Shown here: positions 27,752-38,401 of the stretch, in pieces | How the letters are laid out: each line of letters begins with the position of its first letter | How positions within the stretch are numbered: position 1 is the stretch's first letter | Assembly: GCA_018268995.1 (NCBI GenBank) | Contig: JAFDVL010000005.1 | Location: 80,417-144,416, forward strand | Source: Acidobacteriota bacterium | GTDB taxonomy: Bacteria > Acidobacteriota > Blastocatellia > RBC074 | DNA: 64,000 nt | Reading direction: 5' to 3' | Position numbers and translations under genes: made by a program | Notes under the pieces: model-generated | Told to the model about the DNA's origin: nothing | The model's input: the letters and a program-made list of their open reading frames with translations, nothing else | The model's database searches: none

Positions 27752-28471
27752 TTAATATTCAAGCTGTCCGTCGTACATCATATCCTGCACCTTAAATCGC
27801 ATGTTGAGTTTGAGGTCTTTGGTGAATTCTGTATAAAACCGGATATAGCCACTTTCGGGCGTGATGAAAGGATTGCCGTCCACCAATCGCGGGAAAACGA
27901 ATTTTGCGCCCATCCCATCGTTGATCGGCGCTCGATACTCTTTCAAAAAGATTCGCTTGCCGTCTTTGACTTCCAGATACGTGTTATTTTGCAGGGAGCC
28001 GGTGTTCGCGCTATTGAACAGTTGCATCGCTGTCCCAGCAAAGCGCTGATCGGTCGAATCATAGCTTACCGCCACCACGATCCATTCGCTGGTTCGTTGC
28101 TCGGCAAATCCTTTGAGCTGTTCTTCAAGTTGGGCATTGGGCGACTTTTGTTGCAACAGAATCGAACGCGCAAACGCCTGGCGAATCGGGCGGGCAGAAA
28201 GAAATCGGATATGATAATTCACGTTTACTGCCTGATTCGTTGCGCCTTGCGAAGTGCGATCCGAACTGGTGCCACCGCCTGATCGTGTGGTTGGCGTATA
28301 AAACATTTCGGACGTGTTGGTCTCTCGCTGCGTTTGCCCCCAGGCGGAATCATCCAGCATTTTCTGCGCGTCTTTCAGATTCCATTCCGTCCAGGGCTTC
28401 ATTTTCTTTTGCGCCTCGACACCAATCAAGAACGTACCCAGTACAATAATCACAATAAACATCTTCTTCAT
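27752..28471 (-). CDS. Secreted hypothetical protein (acidobacterial, GWxTD-associated type)
   Basis: A 239-residue protein with a signal peptide (MFIVIIVLGTFLIGVEAQ). The mature part starts KKMKPWTEWNLKDAQKMLDDSAWGQTQ, a short-helix motif reminiscent of GWxTD-type lipoprotein/secreted families, followed by a Gly/Ser/Thr-rich low-complexity stretch (residues about 62-80). The C-terminal part reads as beta-rich. I do not recognise a functional domain. It lies 16 nt downstream of the TAT-signal gene, so the two are likely one operon. Confidence 0.6.
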   Translation of the reverse strand: MKKMFIVIIVLGTFLIGVEAQKKMKPWTEWNLKDAQKMLDDSAWGQTQRETNTSEMFYTPTTRSGGGTSSDRTSQGATNQAVNVNYHIRFLSARPIRQAFARSILLQQKSPNAQLEEQLKGFAEQRTSEWIVVAVSYDSTDQRFAGTAMQLFNSANTGSLQNNTYLEVKDGKRIFLKEYRAPINDGMGAKFVFPRLVDGNPFITPESGYIRFYTEFTKDLKLNMRFKVQDMMYDGQLEY

Positions 28472-28487
28472 GTGTTCCTCCCAGAAA

Positions 28488-30221
28488 TCACGAACAGCCG
28501 TAATCTAAAAATGTTGAGAAGCGGTCAGACCCGTGATCTATGGCCAGATCACGCCGCGTGTAATCCAAATGCAAGACAGACATCAGCAGTGTAGCCTGCT
28601 CATCCACCAGCCTCAAGCTAAGCGTTTCAGGTTTCAAATTGTCAGGGACAAATTCTGACAGCAAAAAATGCTGACAGGCAAAAGCTGGCACCGTGCCAAG
28701 TTTGATACGCATCACGACTCCTTGTGCATTGAATAACTCAAGTTCAGGACGGCCTTCAATCCCCTGATCGTCAATATTGATTACGCCGATAATCTCATCA
28801 AATTTGCCACGCACGATGCGCGCCCCTGAAGCAATGTAATCTGTCACCAATCCACCCCGCTCTTTTGGCCTTTGATAGTTGCGCGCGGAGCGCAGGCCGG
28901 GGCGAAAATGGGTGAAGGCGTGTGCGTTCCATTCCGGCACCTGAACCTCTACTTTCATCAACGTGTGCGTCGTGTCAGGTGATACCGCAACAGCCAGTCC
29001 ACCGGAGAATCCAGTAGCCAATGACAACTTGGAAAAATCTATCGCGCAGCTTTGCCCAGCAGCCAAACGAATGATCTTGTGTTCATATTGTGAGGCAGGC
29101 AGCAGCTTTGGTAACGCGGTATCTGTCATCGCTGACCAGGCAGCGTTTCCGTGTGCGTCCATCGCAAATGGATACAGCCAGAGCGATTCTTCCAAGGGTA
29201 GCCCGGTGCCCAGATAAAACCGCGATTCAAGCGTCACGCCGCCAATCTTTTTTGCGCGAAACAGCAGCGGCGAATACAACACGTTTTTGGCTTTGAACTG
29301 CGCTTTTTCGTCGAACGGCGGCGGCGCAGCTTTGGGTTTGAAAACACCTTGATGAATCGGATGCTCAACACTGAAACGCTTGCGCTCCGGTTTGCGGATC
29401 ATCAAATACCCGAAGCTTTTTGCGGTGCCTTCATCATTCGTCACGGCTAACAGGCCATTGCCTTGTGGCTTTGCTGATTTGTTTGTTGTAGCCCAGGCAT
29501 CGTTCACGAAAGCACCTGAATTCAAATGAAACAGCAATGAGCAATGCGGCTTCAGGTCGTAGCGTTGTGAATGCACCCGCTGACCGAGTGCATTGCGAAC
29601 AACGATTTCGCCTGCGCTCGACTGGTTATATGGATTGAAAAGGCTGAACAAACAATCGTATTCGGCAAGCGAGGGAAACGGCATCGAGTAAAAAAAGCTG
29701 GTCGTGTTCTGCCATTCCAACGGGTCAGGATTTGCATGAACATTATCGAAAGATTCTGCCGTGTGCCAACGCACGAAAGCCGAACTGAACAAATCGCTCG
29801 CATGCTTTACTGCCTGCTTGTCTGGACGCAGGCGTATTTTCATCCCCCCCAAAAAAGGTTTGTCATTGCCAAGCAAATCGCGCGCAGCTATCACGGTCGT
29901 TTGCATAGCCGGAACTGTCAGAGTACACGCGATGCCTTTATCGCCGATTGCACGCCCCGTTTGGTCGTACAAGTAGATATCATATTCCGTCGCGCTGGTT
30001 TTCTCTTCGTGTCCACGCGCACCAGCAAACGTATCTGAAGTCAGAATGATCTCTGTGCTAACGCCTCGCGCACGGTCTTCGACAATGAAAGGCGCTGTAA
30101 CTTCTAACCAGCAGGAATGATTTGATGGAAGTGCAAACAACGGCTGTGGCGGCTGAGAAACAACAGATGCCGCAAGCGAGCAGGAAAGTGAAGCCAGAAA
30201 CCTTCTCCGGTCATAAGTCAT
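28488..30221 (-). CDS. Secreted protein of unknown function with twin-arginine-like signal
   Basis: The start ATG 30221 is supported by a purine-rich GGGGAGG about 9 nt upstream; a longer frame adds 22 unlikely residues. The 577-residue protein opens MTYDRRRFLASLSCSLAASVVS, a twin-arginine-type signal (RRRFLA). The rest is beta-rich, with several segments of the form RKxGGVTLESRFYLGTGLPLEESLWLYPFAM. No catalytic motif is recognised. A surface or periplasmic role is likely from the signal alone. Neighbours are the giant receptor upstream and a second secreted hypothetical downstream, all leftward. Confidence 0.6.
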   Translation of the reverse strand: MTYDRRRFLASLSCSLAASVVSQPPQPLFALPSNHSCWLEVTAPFIVEDRARGVSTEIILTSDTFAGARGHEEKTSATEYDIYLYDQTGRAIGDKGIACTLTVPAMQTTVIAARDLLGNDKPFLGGMKIRLRPDKQAVKHASDLFSSAFVRWHTAESFDNVHANPDPLEWQNTTSFFYSMPFPSLAEYDCLFSLFNPYNQSSAGEIVVRNALGQRVHSQRYDLKPHCSLLFHLNSGAFVNDAWATTNKSAKPQGNGLLAVTNDEGTAKSFGYLMIRKPERKRFSVEHPIHQGVFKPKAAPPPFDEKAQFKAKNVLYSPLLFRAKKIGGVTLESRFYLGTGLPLEESLWLYPFAMDAHGNAAWSAMTDTALPKLLPASQYEHKIIRLAAGQSCAIDFSKLSLATGFSGGLAVAVSPDTTHTLMKVEVQVPEWNAHAFTHFRPGLRSARNYQRPKERGGLVTDYIASGARIVRGKFDEIIGVINIDDQGIEGRPELELFNAQGVVMRIKLGTVPAFACQHFLLSEFVPDNLKPETLSLRLVDEQATLLMSVLHLDYTRRDLAIDHGSDRFSTFLDYGCS

Positions 30222-30309
30222 AACTGATGACCTCCCCTCTACCAAATAAGAAAGGGGAGAGAGGCAAATACAGCATCTCTCCCCCAACGGGTGAACCTAT
30301 TGATTGTAA

Positions 30310-33300
30310 TTAGAAATTGAACCGAGCAACGATTTGAACCAAACGTCCGCCCGGATCATTCGTAGTGGACGTGTCACGATACGCTTGTGTAACTTGCCCG
30401 AAGGTCGCTGAACTGAAACCTCCAATGGTGTTAACGTCATTGTTGGGGCTGCCAACGATGAAGTTAATGTGATTGAAGGCATTCAGGAATTCAGCACGTA
30501 ACTCGAAATTGGTGGTTTCAGTCATTCGGAACTTCTTGATCACGCTAAGATCATAGCGATCAAAACGAGGGCCGTTGAGCACCAGATTTGTAGTTCCGCA
30601 TTGTCCTGTAAATGCTTCGATACAGCTACCGAAACTGGCTGGGGCAATATAGCGTCCTGTGGGGGCACCTGCTGTACCATAGCCGGTCGAACTGGTAGCG
30701 CTAACGTTATTCGCTTTGATGGTGTTATCAATAATGTCTTGCGGCAGGAAATACGCAATCCTGCCAGCATCATTGAATCGCATCTGCACGGCTTTTTGCA
30801 GATCATTGCGATTCATACCAACCAAACGAACATTGCCAAAATTGAAGGGCGTTCCGCTTTGCAGCCGCGCTGCACCGTGGAATTCCCAACCACCAATCGC
30901 CAAGTCTAAGGCGCGACCGGCATTGCCAGCTAACCACTTACCTTTGCCAAATGGCAATTCATAAATCCAGTTGACCTTGAAGGCGTGCGTGACATTGAAC
31001 GGCGAAATCGTTTTGCTGAGCGCCATATTGCGCAACGTCGAAGGTTGTCCTGCGACAACAGAGCTACTGGCAAACGCGTTGGTGAAAGCTTTGGCAAAGG
31101 TGTAGTTTCCTTGTACCAGCAAGCCTTTCGAGAGACGCCGCCGCAATTCGACTTGTAACGAATCGTACCACGACCGACCATTGTTTTCGATAGACCAAGC
31201 ACCGCCGAGTTTGCCGGGATTGACGAGGAAGAAGTTCGCGGGTAATCCAGCCGTCAACCCATTGTTGCGGAAGGTGGCACTACCAATAAATCCACTTGAG
31301 CCAGTGCTGGCAAAGGTGAATGGAGAAGGGCCGTTCGCTGCAAGTGCATTGACATACGTTGCATTGGCAAAATTTGAATTGCTGTAGTTTCCTGCGGTTC
31401 CTGCTGCGGAGGCGGCTTGTCCGGTAAAGAACGCCAGCATAATCGGCAGTGGATTGGTACCAGTGCCAGCGCCGTAATAACGGAAATTATTTCCGCGCCC
31501 GTTGGCGATGTTGGCTTGCAGGTTGGCTTGCGCCAGCTTGAATTCATTGAGGAAGCCATTCTCAATGATGTTGATTTCGTTGAGATTGTATTGCTGCCAC
31601 AGCTTGATGCCCCGATTGCCAACATAACGTGCTTCAATCACGGTATCACGGTTCAATTCGCGTTGAATACCAAATGTCCAAGACTGGACATAGCCCAGTT
31701 GCAGATTGGGATTGAAGGCATTTGCTGAATTCGTAATTGCGCCTTGATTGGGATACACCGGATCGGTTGTGAACGAAGGCGCACCGAGGCGGCTCTTATC
31801 TCGAAACAAAACGGGCAGCGTTCCGAGATTGCCCAAGGTAATGTTTCTCGAAGCAACAATCGAAAGACCGGGATTCGCGCCTAAAATGCTAGTGAAAACG
31901 TTCAGTCCTTCACGGTTGAAGGCGATAGAATATCCGCCGCGAATCACGGTTTGCCCGCCTTCGCCGAACGCTTTTTTCAGCAGACTGTTTTGTGTATTAG
32001 GTGACCACGCGAAGCCGAAGCTGGGAGCGAAATTATTGTAATCGGTGTTGTAACCAACATCTCCCGCCTTGAATTGCGTATATTCTGTGACCTTGCCTGT
32101 TTGCGTTCCCGGTTTGAAGAGATTGCCGGGGCCAGAGATACCAAACAACTCATTGAAAGTCGTTTGCGAATATACATTCGTTTTCGCCTGGAAGGGCAAT
32201 TGCACTTCCCAGCGCACGCCGTAGTTAAGAGTCAGGTTCGGGTTTACACGCCACGAATCCGAGGCAAAAATCCCGTACTCTTTTTGATTTCCACGTTGCA
32301 CGTTTTCGCCCAGATAGGTGTATTTCAGCGTCTTTTCATTCAGGATCGCGTTCGCGTTAATAGCGGTGACACGGCCTGTCAACGTTGCATAAATATTACG
32401 TGCGTTCGCTAAATCGGTATTGGATGCGCCGGGGAAATTCGTTGTATTGAACATCGCATTGGCGGGGTCGCTGGCATCCAGACCCAGCGTAATGGTCGGA
32501 ACCTGCGCTTGCGACCAACTCCAAAAATCAATGTTGGAGAAGCTGCCGCCGAAGCTCATCGAATGTGACCCTTTCGTCCAGGTCAAAGTGTCGAGGAACT
32601 GCTTAACTGGCGCGTTGCGACGGCTTGGGCTGGTTGAGACGGTTGCACCCGTGATCCCTGCCGTACCAATACCAATGCTGAACCCATCCTGATTGGCTAA
32701 CGAACCTGTGAACTGACCTTTGTTCACGTTCGGGAAGAACAAGACCGTGCCGCCAGTGATCCCAAAACGTGCTTCGTTCACGATGGCGGGCGTTATGGTT
32801 GAGCGCAGCGCTGTCGTGTTCGAGAAACGATTCGAACCCTGAAATCCCTGATTCGGGAAGTTCGGAAAGGCCGGGTCTGTGCCATTCAGGAAATCCACCG
32901 TGCCAGTGAATTTTTGGTAATTCCAAACGTTTTCAATTTTGTGTTTTTCGTTGAGATTAAAATCCAAGCGCACGGTTGGAAAGAAACGGGCCTGGTTGCC
33001 TGCGTTCGTAAAAGTGAAGCGTTCCAAATTTGGATCCGTCAGGAGTAGCGTTGCTCCTGTTGTTTTCGTGGAATCCTCAATATCTTGCAGCAGCTTGGCA
33101 ATTGTTGGATCAGGTGTATTCGTACAAGCCGTGCAGCCACCAGTCGTCGCCTGTGTTGCCAGCGTATACAAATTCACACTGCCACTTGTTCCATAGCGGA
33201 AAATCCCCGTGCGTGCGGCATCGCTTAGAATCGTGCGTTGGCGTGTAGCTTGTTCGGGAATGCGGAATTCCTCGTAGTTGACAAAGAAAAATGCGCGGTC

Positions 33301-34233
33301 GCGAAAGACGCGAAGCGGAGAACCGCCCGTACCAAATCCGGGAAGCGCAATTGGACCACCAATGCGACCACCGAATTGATTGAGCAACACAAAATCGCGC
33401 GGTGCCGTCGTAAATCCGGGCTTAGGAGCCGAGTCCCGATTATTGAACCAATAGTTGGCGTTCAGCGCTGGGTTGCGATGATATTCGTACAAGCTGCCGT
33501 GATATTCATTTGAACCAGAGCGTGTTACGAATTTGATTTGAACTGCACCTTCGCCCGCGCTCTCTGCGCCCGGCGTTGCTGTCGAAACCGTTACTTCGTC
33601 TACAGCATCAATACGCGGTCGAACATAGGTGAAGAACCCGTCCGAGGATTTCAAAATATTGTCCTGCACGTTCACGCCGTCCATCGTAATATTCAGCGCA
33701 CCTTTTGGCAGACCATTAATGGTCGAAGTACGCGGACGCCCGGGAGTATTTGTTCCCGGCAACAGGAGCACCAAATCCAGCGCATCACGTGAGGTGAAGG
33801 GCAATTCGGTGATTTGACGTCCCTGGATCGTCGTTGCAACGTTGGCCGATTGCGTCTGCAACACTTCTCCACCGCCCTGCACGGTCACAGTTTCGCTTTG
33901 TGCGCCCACCTCCAAAGTTGCATTCACTGTCGCGGGCGTAGCGGCATTAATTTTGACATCACTGATCGCCACAGTTTTGAAACCTCTGGCTTCAATTGTC
34001 ACGGTATAAACGCCCGCGCCAAGAGCCGGGATCGTGTAAGCACCACTGCTGGAAGTTGAGGTTTCGGAACCAGCACCCGTAGCAGCGTTTTTGACTTTGA
34101 CGGAAGCGCCTGCAACAACTGCTCCCGAAGGATCAGTTACAGTGCCAGAAAGGGAAGAGGTTTGTCCCAAAGCCAGTACGCTACTGGTTAGGACAAGAAA
34201 TAGAAAAACTACTAACCTAGTAAATGATCTCAT
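30310..34233 (-). CDS. Oar-like TonB-dependent receptor with carboxypeptidase-regulatory domain
   Basis: A 1307-residue outer-membrane protein. It has a signal peptide (LVVFLFLVLTSSVLALGQ), then an Ig-like carboxypeptidase-regulatory domain (SLSGTVTDPSGAVVAGASVKVKNAATGAGSETSTSSSGAYTIPALGAGVYTVTIEARGFKT). A plug domain follows (TTIQGRQITELPFTSRDALDLVLLLPG), then a long TonB-dependent barrel ending ...GGRLVQIVARFNF with the terminal Phe. This Oar/SusC-like class is expanded in Acidobacteria and is thought to import polymers or large substrates. AGGAGG lies just before the ATG. No SusD partner is nearby. Confidence 0.9.
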   Translation of the reverse strand: MRSFTRLVVFLFLVLTSSVLALGQTSSLSGTVTDPSGAVVAGASVKVKNAATGAGSETSTSSSGAYTIPALGAGVYTVTIEARGFKTVAISDVKINAATPATVNATLEVGAQSETVTVQGGGEVLQTQSANVATTIQGRQITELPFTSRDALDLVLLLPGTNTPGRPRTSTINGLPKGALNITMDGVNVQDNILKSSDGFFTYVRPRIDAVDEVTVSTATPGAESAGEGAVQIKFVTRSGSNEYHGSLYEYHRNPALNANYWFNNRDSAPKPGFTTAPRDFVLLNQFGGRIGGPIALPGFGTGGSPLRVFRDRAFFFVNYEEFRIPEQATRQRTILSDAARTGIFRYGTSGSVNLYTLATQATTGGCTACTNTPDPTIAKLLQDIEDSTKTTGATLLLTDPNLERFTFTNAGNQARFFPTVRLDFNLNEKHKIENVWNYQKFTGTVDFLNGTDPAFPNFPNQGFQGSNRFSNTTALRSTITPAIVNEARFGITGGTVLFFPNVNKGQFTGSLANQDGFSIGIGTAGITGATVSTSPSRRNAPVKQFLDTLTWTKGSHSMSFGGSFSNIDFWSWSQAQVPTITLGLDASDPANAMFNTTNFPGASNTDLANARNIYATLTGRVTAINANAILNEKTLKYTYLGENVQRGNQKEYGIFASDSWRVNPNLTLNYGVRWEVQLPFQAKTNVYSQTTFNELFGISGPGNLFKPGTQTGKVTEYTQFKAGDVGYNTDYNNFAPSFGFAWSPNTQNSLLKKAFGEGGQTVIRGGYSIAFNREGLNVFTSILGANPGLSIVASRNITLGNLGTLPVLFRDKSRLGAPSFTTDPVYPNQGAITNSANAFNPNLQLGYVQSWTFGIQRELNRDTVIEARYVGNRGIKLWQQYNLNEINIIENGFLNEFKLAQANLQANIANGRGNNFRYYGAGTGTNPLPIMLAFFTGQAASAAGTAGNYSNSNFANATYVNALAANGPSPFTFASTGSSGFIGSATFRNNGLTAGLPANFFLVNPGKLGGAWSIENNGRSWYDSLQVELRRRLSKGLLVQGNYTFAKAFTNAFASSSVVAGQPSTLRNMALSKTISPFNVTHAFKVNWIYELPFGKGKWLAGNAGRALDLAIGGWEFHGAARLQSGTPFNFGNVRLVGMNRNDLQKAVQMRFNDAGRIAYFLPQDIIDNTIKANNVSATSSTGYGTAGAPTGRYIAPASFGSCIEAFTGQCGTTNLVLNGPRFDRYDLSVIKKFRMTETTNFELRAEFLNAFNHINFIVGSPNNDVNTIGGFSSATFGQVTQAYRDTSTTNDPGGRLVQIVARFNF

Positions 34234-34984
34234 GTTGGGTCCTCCTGATAGTTTGGATCATTAATCGCCGAATCGTCAGTAAGCGGCATTATGCGAGTTT
34301 CTTAAGAAATTCTTTGGTGCGAGGAACGCAATCCTGTTTCTGAATTTGCCTGTGTCGTAAATTACGGGTGCTTATAAATCGGTACTGCTTTTTGATAAAT
34401 CTAAAGATGACAAACTGTAAGTTTGTTAAGCATTGCGCTTTTTATTATCGAAACTCGGTACAGCGATGGATGCATGTCATCTAGGCAAGCATTATGCCAG
34501 CCCGTTTAGCTAATTATTTCACTGATAGATAACTACTTAGAGGCTTTTCTCCAGGGATAGATTTTAAACATTATCCAATATTCTGAATCTGATTCATTTT
34601 TTCGTATGTCCATTTATCATCGAACGACAACTAGATGAGTAAAAATTCTGTCTTGTGCGCCGTAACACCACTCCATTTTTCATCAACAGAAATGACTGGC
34701 TGTTCCAAAGACAGCAAGGATTGCCTCGCTAAGTATTGGCATTTAGTTTGCCTTTACGTTATGGAAAGGCGGAAAAGGCGGAAACGGGCGTTGACGCCAC
34801 CTGTCTTGCTCGCGTAGAATTTGCTGTATTTATTTCCTACCAACTCGGTAAGCCCTGGGAAAGGCGAGTGCCTGTTGAGGCATGAAAAGCCGAGGCTGAC
34901 AAGAAGCTGATGCGGTTTGAGAAGCTGATGTGAGCTAATGATCTGGGCCAAGAGGTGCCCTGTGAAATACCGAGGAGATTTCCT
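34234..34984. other. Long intergenic region between divergent receptor and GWxTD genes
   Basis: About 750 nt with no credible gene; the short open frames here lack ribosome sites and family resemblance. It must contain promoters for the leftward receptor and the rightward GWxTD protein. A perfect 7+3+7 palindrome (ACAAACTGTAAGTTTGT, 34410-34426) is a candidate operator or small hairpin. The rest is AT-rich near the receptor and more GC-rich, with several AAGCTGATG-type short repeats, near 34900. Confidence 0.5.
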
Positions 34985-36667
34985 ATGTCATTTGATTTCA
35001 ACCGTTCCAATTTGCGCCGAATCGCGCAGGTCTTGATGTTTGCTTTGATCTCTTCGTCATTTACTGGCTATGCCCAGGATGACAAGAAAGACAAAGAAAA
35101 GCGACGAAAAGAACAACAGCGTGCGGCTGACCGCGAAAAGATGGGCAGCGTGTACAAAAAATGGATGGATGAGGACGTCGCATACATCATCACAGATGAA
35201 GAAAAGAAGATTTTCAAATCTCTGAAAACGGATGATGAACGTGAGCAATTCATCGAACAGTTCTGGTTGCGTCGCGATCCTGATCCTGACACGGATGTTA
35301 ACGAGTACCGCGAGGAGTATTATCAGCGCATCGCGTACGCCAATGAAAATTTCGCCAGCGGTATTCCCGGTTGGAAAACAGATCGCGGGCGCATTTACAT
35401 CATGTTCGGCAAGCCTGACGAAAAAGAATCTCATCCTTCTGGCGGTTCCTATAATCGCCCGGTTTGGGAAGGTGGCGGAACTACATCCACTTACCCTTTT
35501 GAAACCTGGTGGTATCGTTACATTGAAGGCGTTGGCTCTGACATTGAAATCGAATTCGTAGACCCGACCGGTTCCGGCGAATATCGCATCGCGCGCAATG
35601 CAAATGAAAAAGACGCGTTGCTGTATGTTCCGAACGCGGGACTGACGCTGTCGGAAGAACTCGGCCTCACCAGCAAAGCAGATCGTATTGCGGGTTACAG
35701 TGCCAACAACACCAACGGCAATCAGCTCTTCGGTACACGTGCTAAAGATCAGCCGTTTGAAAGATTGGCGACCTTAGTTGCCTTACAGCGAGCGCCCAAG
35801 GTCAAGTTCAAAGACCTCGAAGCAACCCTTGGATTCTCAGAAGACCCGAAAGTCAATGTGGACGTGCTTTCCACCGGATTGGCAATCAATTTTGCTCGCG
35901 TGACGGATTCAGCAGTGCTGACTTCGTTTACGCTGCAACTAGACAATTCTGATTTGGTATACAAGTCGAAAGGGCCGATTCAGGAAGCAGCGGCAAACAT
36001 TCACGCCCGCATCACCAATGTATCGGGACGTCGCGCCGGATTGTTTGAAGATGTGGTGACATCGAACTACTTGCCGGAGCAGTTGGAAGCGGGACAAAAA
36101 TCAAGATCGGTTTATCAGAAAGATCTGATTTTACCGCCCGGCACATATAAGGTTGATTTGGTCATTCGCGACGTGAACAGCGGGCGCACCGACATCAAGC
36201 ATCAAGGCTTTGTGGTGCCGCGTTACAGCGAAAGCGAATTGTCTTCCTCAACGCTGGTGCTGGCTTCGCGCATTGAGCCATTGAATGGTCGTCTGGCCAC
36301 CGGGCAATTCATCCGGGGTCAAATGAAAGTGATTCCGAATGCCACAGCGGAATACAAGGCAGATCAGGCGCTGGGGCTTTACATGCAGGTGTACAACGTG
36401 GCGATTGATCAGGCGACGTTGCGACCGAGCGTGGACATTGAATATGTGATTACGCATTCAGGCAAGGACAAGGAAGTCATCAAATTCAAAGAAGATGGCA
36501 AATCAGGCATGAGCGTACTCAATGGCCAGCAAATCACTTTGGCGCGATTGATTCCGCTTAAGCAGTTGCAGCCCGGTTCGTATGATGTTGCGGTAAAAGT
36601 GACTGACAACGTGGCTGGTAAGTCCTTCACCCGTAAAGAAGTCTTTACGGTTGTCAAAAGCAGTTAG
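34985..36667 (+). CDS. GWxTD-domain secreted protein
   Basis: The start is ATG 34985, with GGAG about 8 nt upstream. The 560-residue protein has a signal peptide ([19 protein letters not shown]) and a Lys/Arg/Glu-rich linker. The GWxTD-type domain follows: [64 protein letters not shown], then [18 protein letters not shown] and [14 protein letters not shown]. The C-terminal 300 residues are beta-sandwich-like. The domain is common in Acidobacteria, Gemmatimonadetes and Bacteroidetes and has no assigned function. Confidence 0.82.
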   Translation: MSFDFNRSNLRRIAQVLMFALISSSFTGYAQDDKKDKEKRRKEQQRAADREKMGSVYKKWMDEDVAYIITDEEKKIFKSLKTDDEREQFIEQFWLRRDPDPDTDVNEYREEYYQRIAYANENFASGIPGWKTDRGRIYIMFGKPDEKESHPSGGSYNRPVWEGGGTTSTYPFETWWYRYIEGVGSDIEIEFVDPTGSGEYRIARNANEKDALLYVPNAGLTLSEELGLTSKADRIAGYSANNTNGNQLFGTRAKDQPFERLATLVALQRAPKVKFKDLEATLGFSEDPKVNVDVLSTGLAINFARVTDSAVLTSFTLQLDNSDLVYKSKGPIQEAAANIHARITNVSGRRAGLFEDVVTSNYLPEQLEAGQKSRSVYQKDLILPPGTYKVDLVIRDVNSGRTDIKHQGFVVPRYSESELSSSTLVLASRIEPLNGRLATGQFIRGQMKVIPNATAEYKADQALGLYMQVYNVAIDQATLRPSVDIEYVITHSGKDKEVIKFKEDGKSGMSVLNGQQITLARLIPLKQLQPGSYDVAVKVTDNVAGKSFTRKEVFTVVKSS

Positions 36668-36680
36668 TTATTGCAGAATG

Positions 36681-36717
36681 CGGCAGGCAAAAGGTAACCG
36701 TTATTTTTTGCCTGCCG
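36681..36717 (+). terminator. Perfect 12-bp stem hairpin after the GWxTD gene
   Basis: CGGCAGGCAAAA (36681-36692) pairs perfectly with TTTTGCCTGCCG (36706-36717), 14 nt after the GWxTD stop. The T-run forms part of the stem. It is a likely transcription terminator separating the GWxTD and PEGA genes. Confidence 0.65.
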
Positions 36718-36790
36718 TTAAATCGCATCCCGCTCTCGCATTCCGCCCCGCCTGAAATCGTACTCAGGAATATCCTTTGAGATCTCTGTT

Positions 36791-37771
36791 ATGTCTCACG
36801 CCCATTCGTCCTTCGCTGGATGCGCAACCCAATCCGTCCTGAAATACTTCCTGTTAATAAGTATTTGTCTCGGTCTCCTAAGCGCAGCCGTGGGCCAAAC
36901 AGAGGTTGATCAATCTGACAAAAAGCGGGCGACAGCTTCAGAAAAGCAGATCAATTCTGATCTGAAACTGCTGCTTAACGATTACTACGCGGGCAAACCC
37001 GTCCGCGCCAAAATCGTCATCCCGGCAAATGAACGCGGGGTCGAAGTGCTGGATGGACAGCTCAAAATTTACCCGCTGCCTGAATTAACTACTGCGGTAC
37101 AGCCGGGTGAAATGATCCTTATTAAAGAGCTACGTTTCAAAAACAAAGAGATTGAAGTTCGTTTTGACGGAGAGCAGCTGAAAGAAGCAGTAACCACTTC
37201 CTCTCCAACAAGCATTCCAGGACTGACACCTGTTGGCCCGCATGGTTCTGATGCCACTACCGGCCCGCCGCCCGCCGCACTGGTCGCTAAAACGCCAAAG
37301 ACCATTAAATCATTGCCTGATCCACGCGTTGTGTTGCGCTTTTCTCGTGACATCGAAACGCGTGACCTCAATCTGCAAAGTATCAATCGCCTGCTTTCAC
37401 CAGCGGTAGATGTGACGGCGCTCACGCCTACCACCTCACTTGAACCGCAAACGACGGTTCCCCCACGCCCTACGGCGAATGAGGCTGCCCAACAATCTGC
37501 CGTCGGTCAGGGCATTCCGATTGCCCCTGTAACGGGGGAATTGATTGGCGCATCAACGAGTATTGGTGAATTGGTAATTCAATGCTCCACACCCGGCGCA
37601 CGATTGTATATTGATGGCACCTACAGCGGGACAGTTCCGCGCACCGTCCAATTGCTGATGGGTGTGCATACAATCCTGATTGTGGCTCCTGGCCAGAATC
37701 AATTTGAGCAGAAGTTTTTCTTGCCCGCAGGCAAAATTGCAACGATCAAAGCAGACCTCTCCAGCCGATAA
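36791..37771 (+). CDS. Secreted protein with C-terminal PEGA-like domain
   Basis: A 326-residue protein with an N-terminal hydrophobic signal (FLLISICLGLLSAAVGQ). A conserved-looking segment (LNDYYAGKPVRAKIVIPANERGVEVLDGQ) is followed by a Pro/Thr-rich linker. The C-terminal 70 residues form a PEGA-like fold: GELVIQCSTPGARLYIDGTYSGTVPRTVQLLMGVHTILI. PEGA domains are surface-associated beta modules often found on secreted or membrane proteins. The function is otherwise unknown. Confidence 0.68.
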   Translation: MSHAHSSFAGCATQSVLKYFLLISICLGLLSAAVGQTEVDQSDKKRATASEKQINSDLKLLLNDYYAGKPVRAKIVIPANERGVEVLDGQLKIYPLPELTTAVQPGEMILIKELRFKNKEIEVRFDGEQLKEAVTTSSPTSIPGLTPVGPHGSDATTGPPPAALVAKTPKTIKSLPDPRVVLRFSRDIETRDLNLQSINRLLSPAVDVTALTPTTSLEPQTTVPPRPTANEAAQQSAVGQGIPIAPVTGELIGASTSIGELVIQCSTPGARLYIDGTYSGTVPRTVQLLMGVHTILIVAPGQNQFEQKFFLPAGKIATIKADLSSR

Positions 37772-37954
37772 TCGAACCTAAACAAATGCGGAAAACCTGA
37801 AAAAAGCCGATTTCAATTTGCATATTTTCCGCCCGCCCTTTATTTCTTTTCCGTACTTTCCGTTTACCCCGTATAACTCATATTTGACCGACGCTCGCCA
37901 GTCGGTCGTAGCGGCTGAACTGGTCAATTAGGCGTCTAAAAGAAGGAGAGAGTC

Positions 37955-38371
37955 TTGATTGAAGCCCTTATTGGTGTCGCAGTAGGTGTTCTCACGATAG
38001 TCTTGGCACGGATCATTCGTGGGCAACATTGGTTGTATTCAATAGGTCTGCTCACGCTGCCTAGCTTGTACGCATCCTTTGCGCTACGAGCCGGTGAGCA
38101 GGCGGTGAGCGTCAAAGAAATAATCTATGGTGTTCCGTTTATCGTAGTTGGGCTGGTCTTCGCATTTGTGAGCGTCCGTCAGTCAGCGGTAGTGGTCGGT
38201 GCATTCTGGACACTTCACGGGCTGTACGACTTAACGCATGATCAGTTCATCACAAACGCTGGTGTTCCTGGCTGGTATCCCGTTTTCTGTTTCTCGGTTG
38301 ATGTTGTTGTCGGTGCCTATCTTCTATGGCTGTCGCGTCGTATCTCCAATGCAAATCTTCGCCAGGCGTAA
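37955..38371 (+). CDS. Small integral membrane protein, unknown function (TTG start)
   Basis: A 138-residue protein with four hydrophobic segments (ALIGVAVGVLTIVLARII, LYSIGLLTLPSLYASFAL, FIVVGLVFAFVSVRQSAVVVGAFWTLHGLYDL, PVFCFSVDVVVGAYLLWL). The start is TTG 37955, fixed by AAGGAG at 37943-37948; no in-frame ATG lies near. FWTLHGLYDLTHD and GVPGWYPVFC look like the conserved core of a small membrane family I cannot name. It lies upstream of the MFS gene. Confidence 0.65.
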   Translation: MIEALIGVAVGVLTIVLARIIRGQHWLYSIGLLTLPSLYASFALRAGEQAVSVKEIIYGVPFIVVGLVFAFVSVRQSAVVVGAFWTLHGLYDLTHDQFITNAGVPGWYPVFCFSVDVVVGAYLLWLSRRISNANLRQA

Positions 38372-38401
38372 GTCGTGGCTTTGCCATTCTCGGAATCGGA
38401 T

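Noticed and set aside
34635..34951. Short open frames on both strands in the long receptor/GWxTD gap
   Set aside because: No ribosome-binding sites, unusual composition, and overlapping frames on opposite strands; treated as non-coding.
34800..34984. Possible c-di-GMP or other riboswitch before the GWxTD gene
   Set aside because: I looked for the GEMM conserved core and other familiar riboswitch motifs and found none; only short AAGCTGATG repeats are present.
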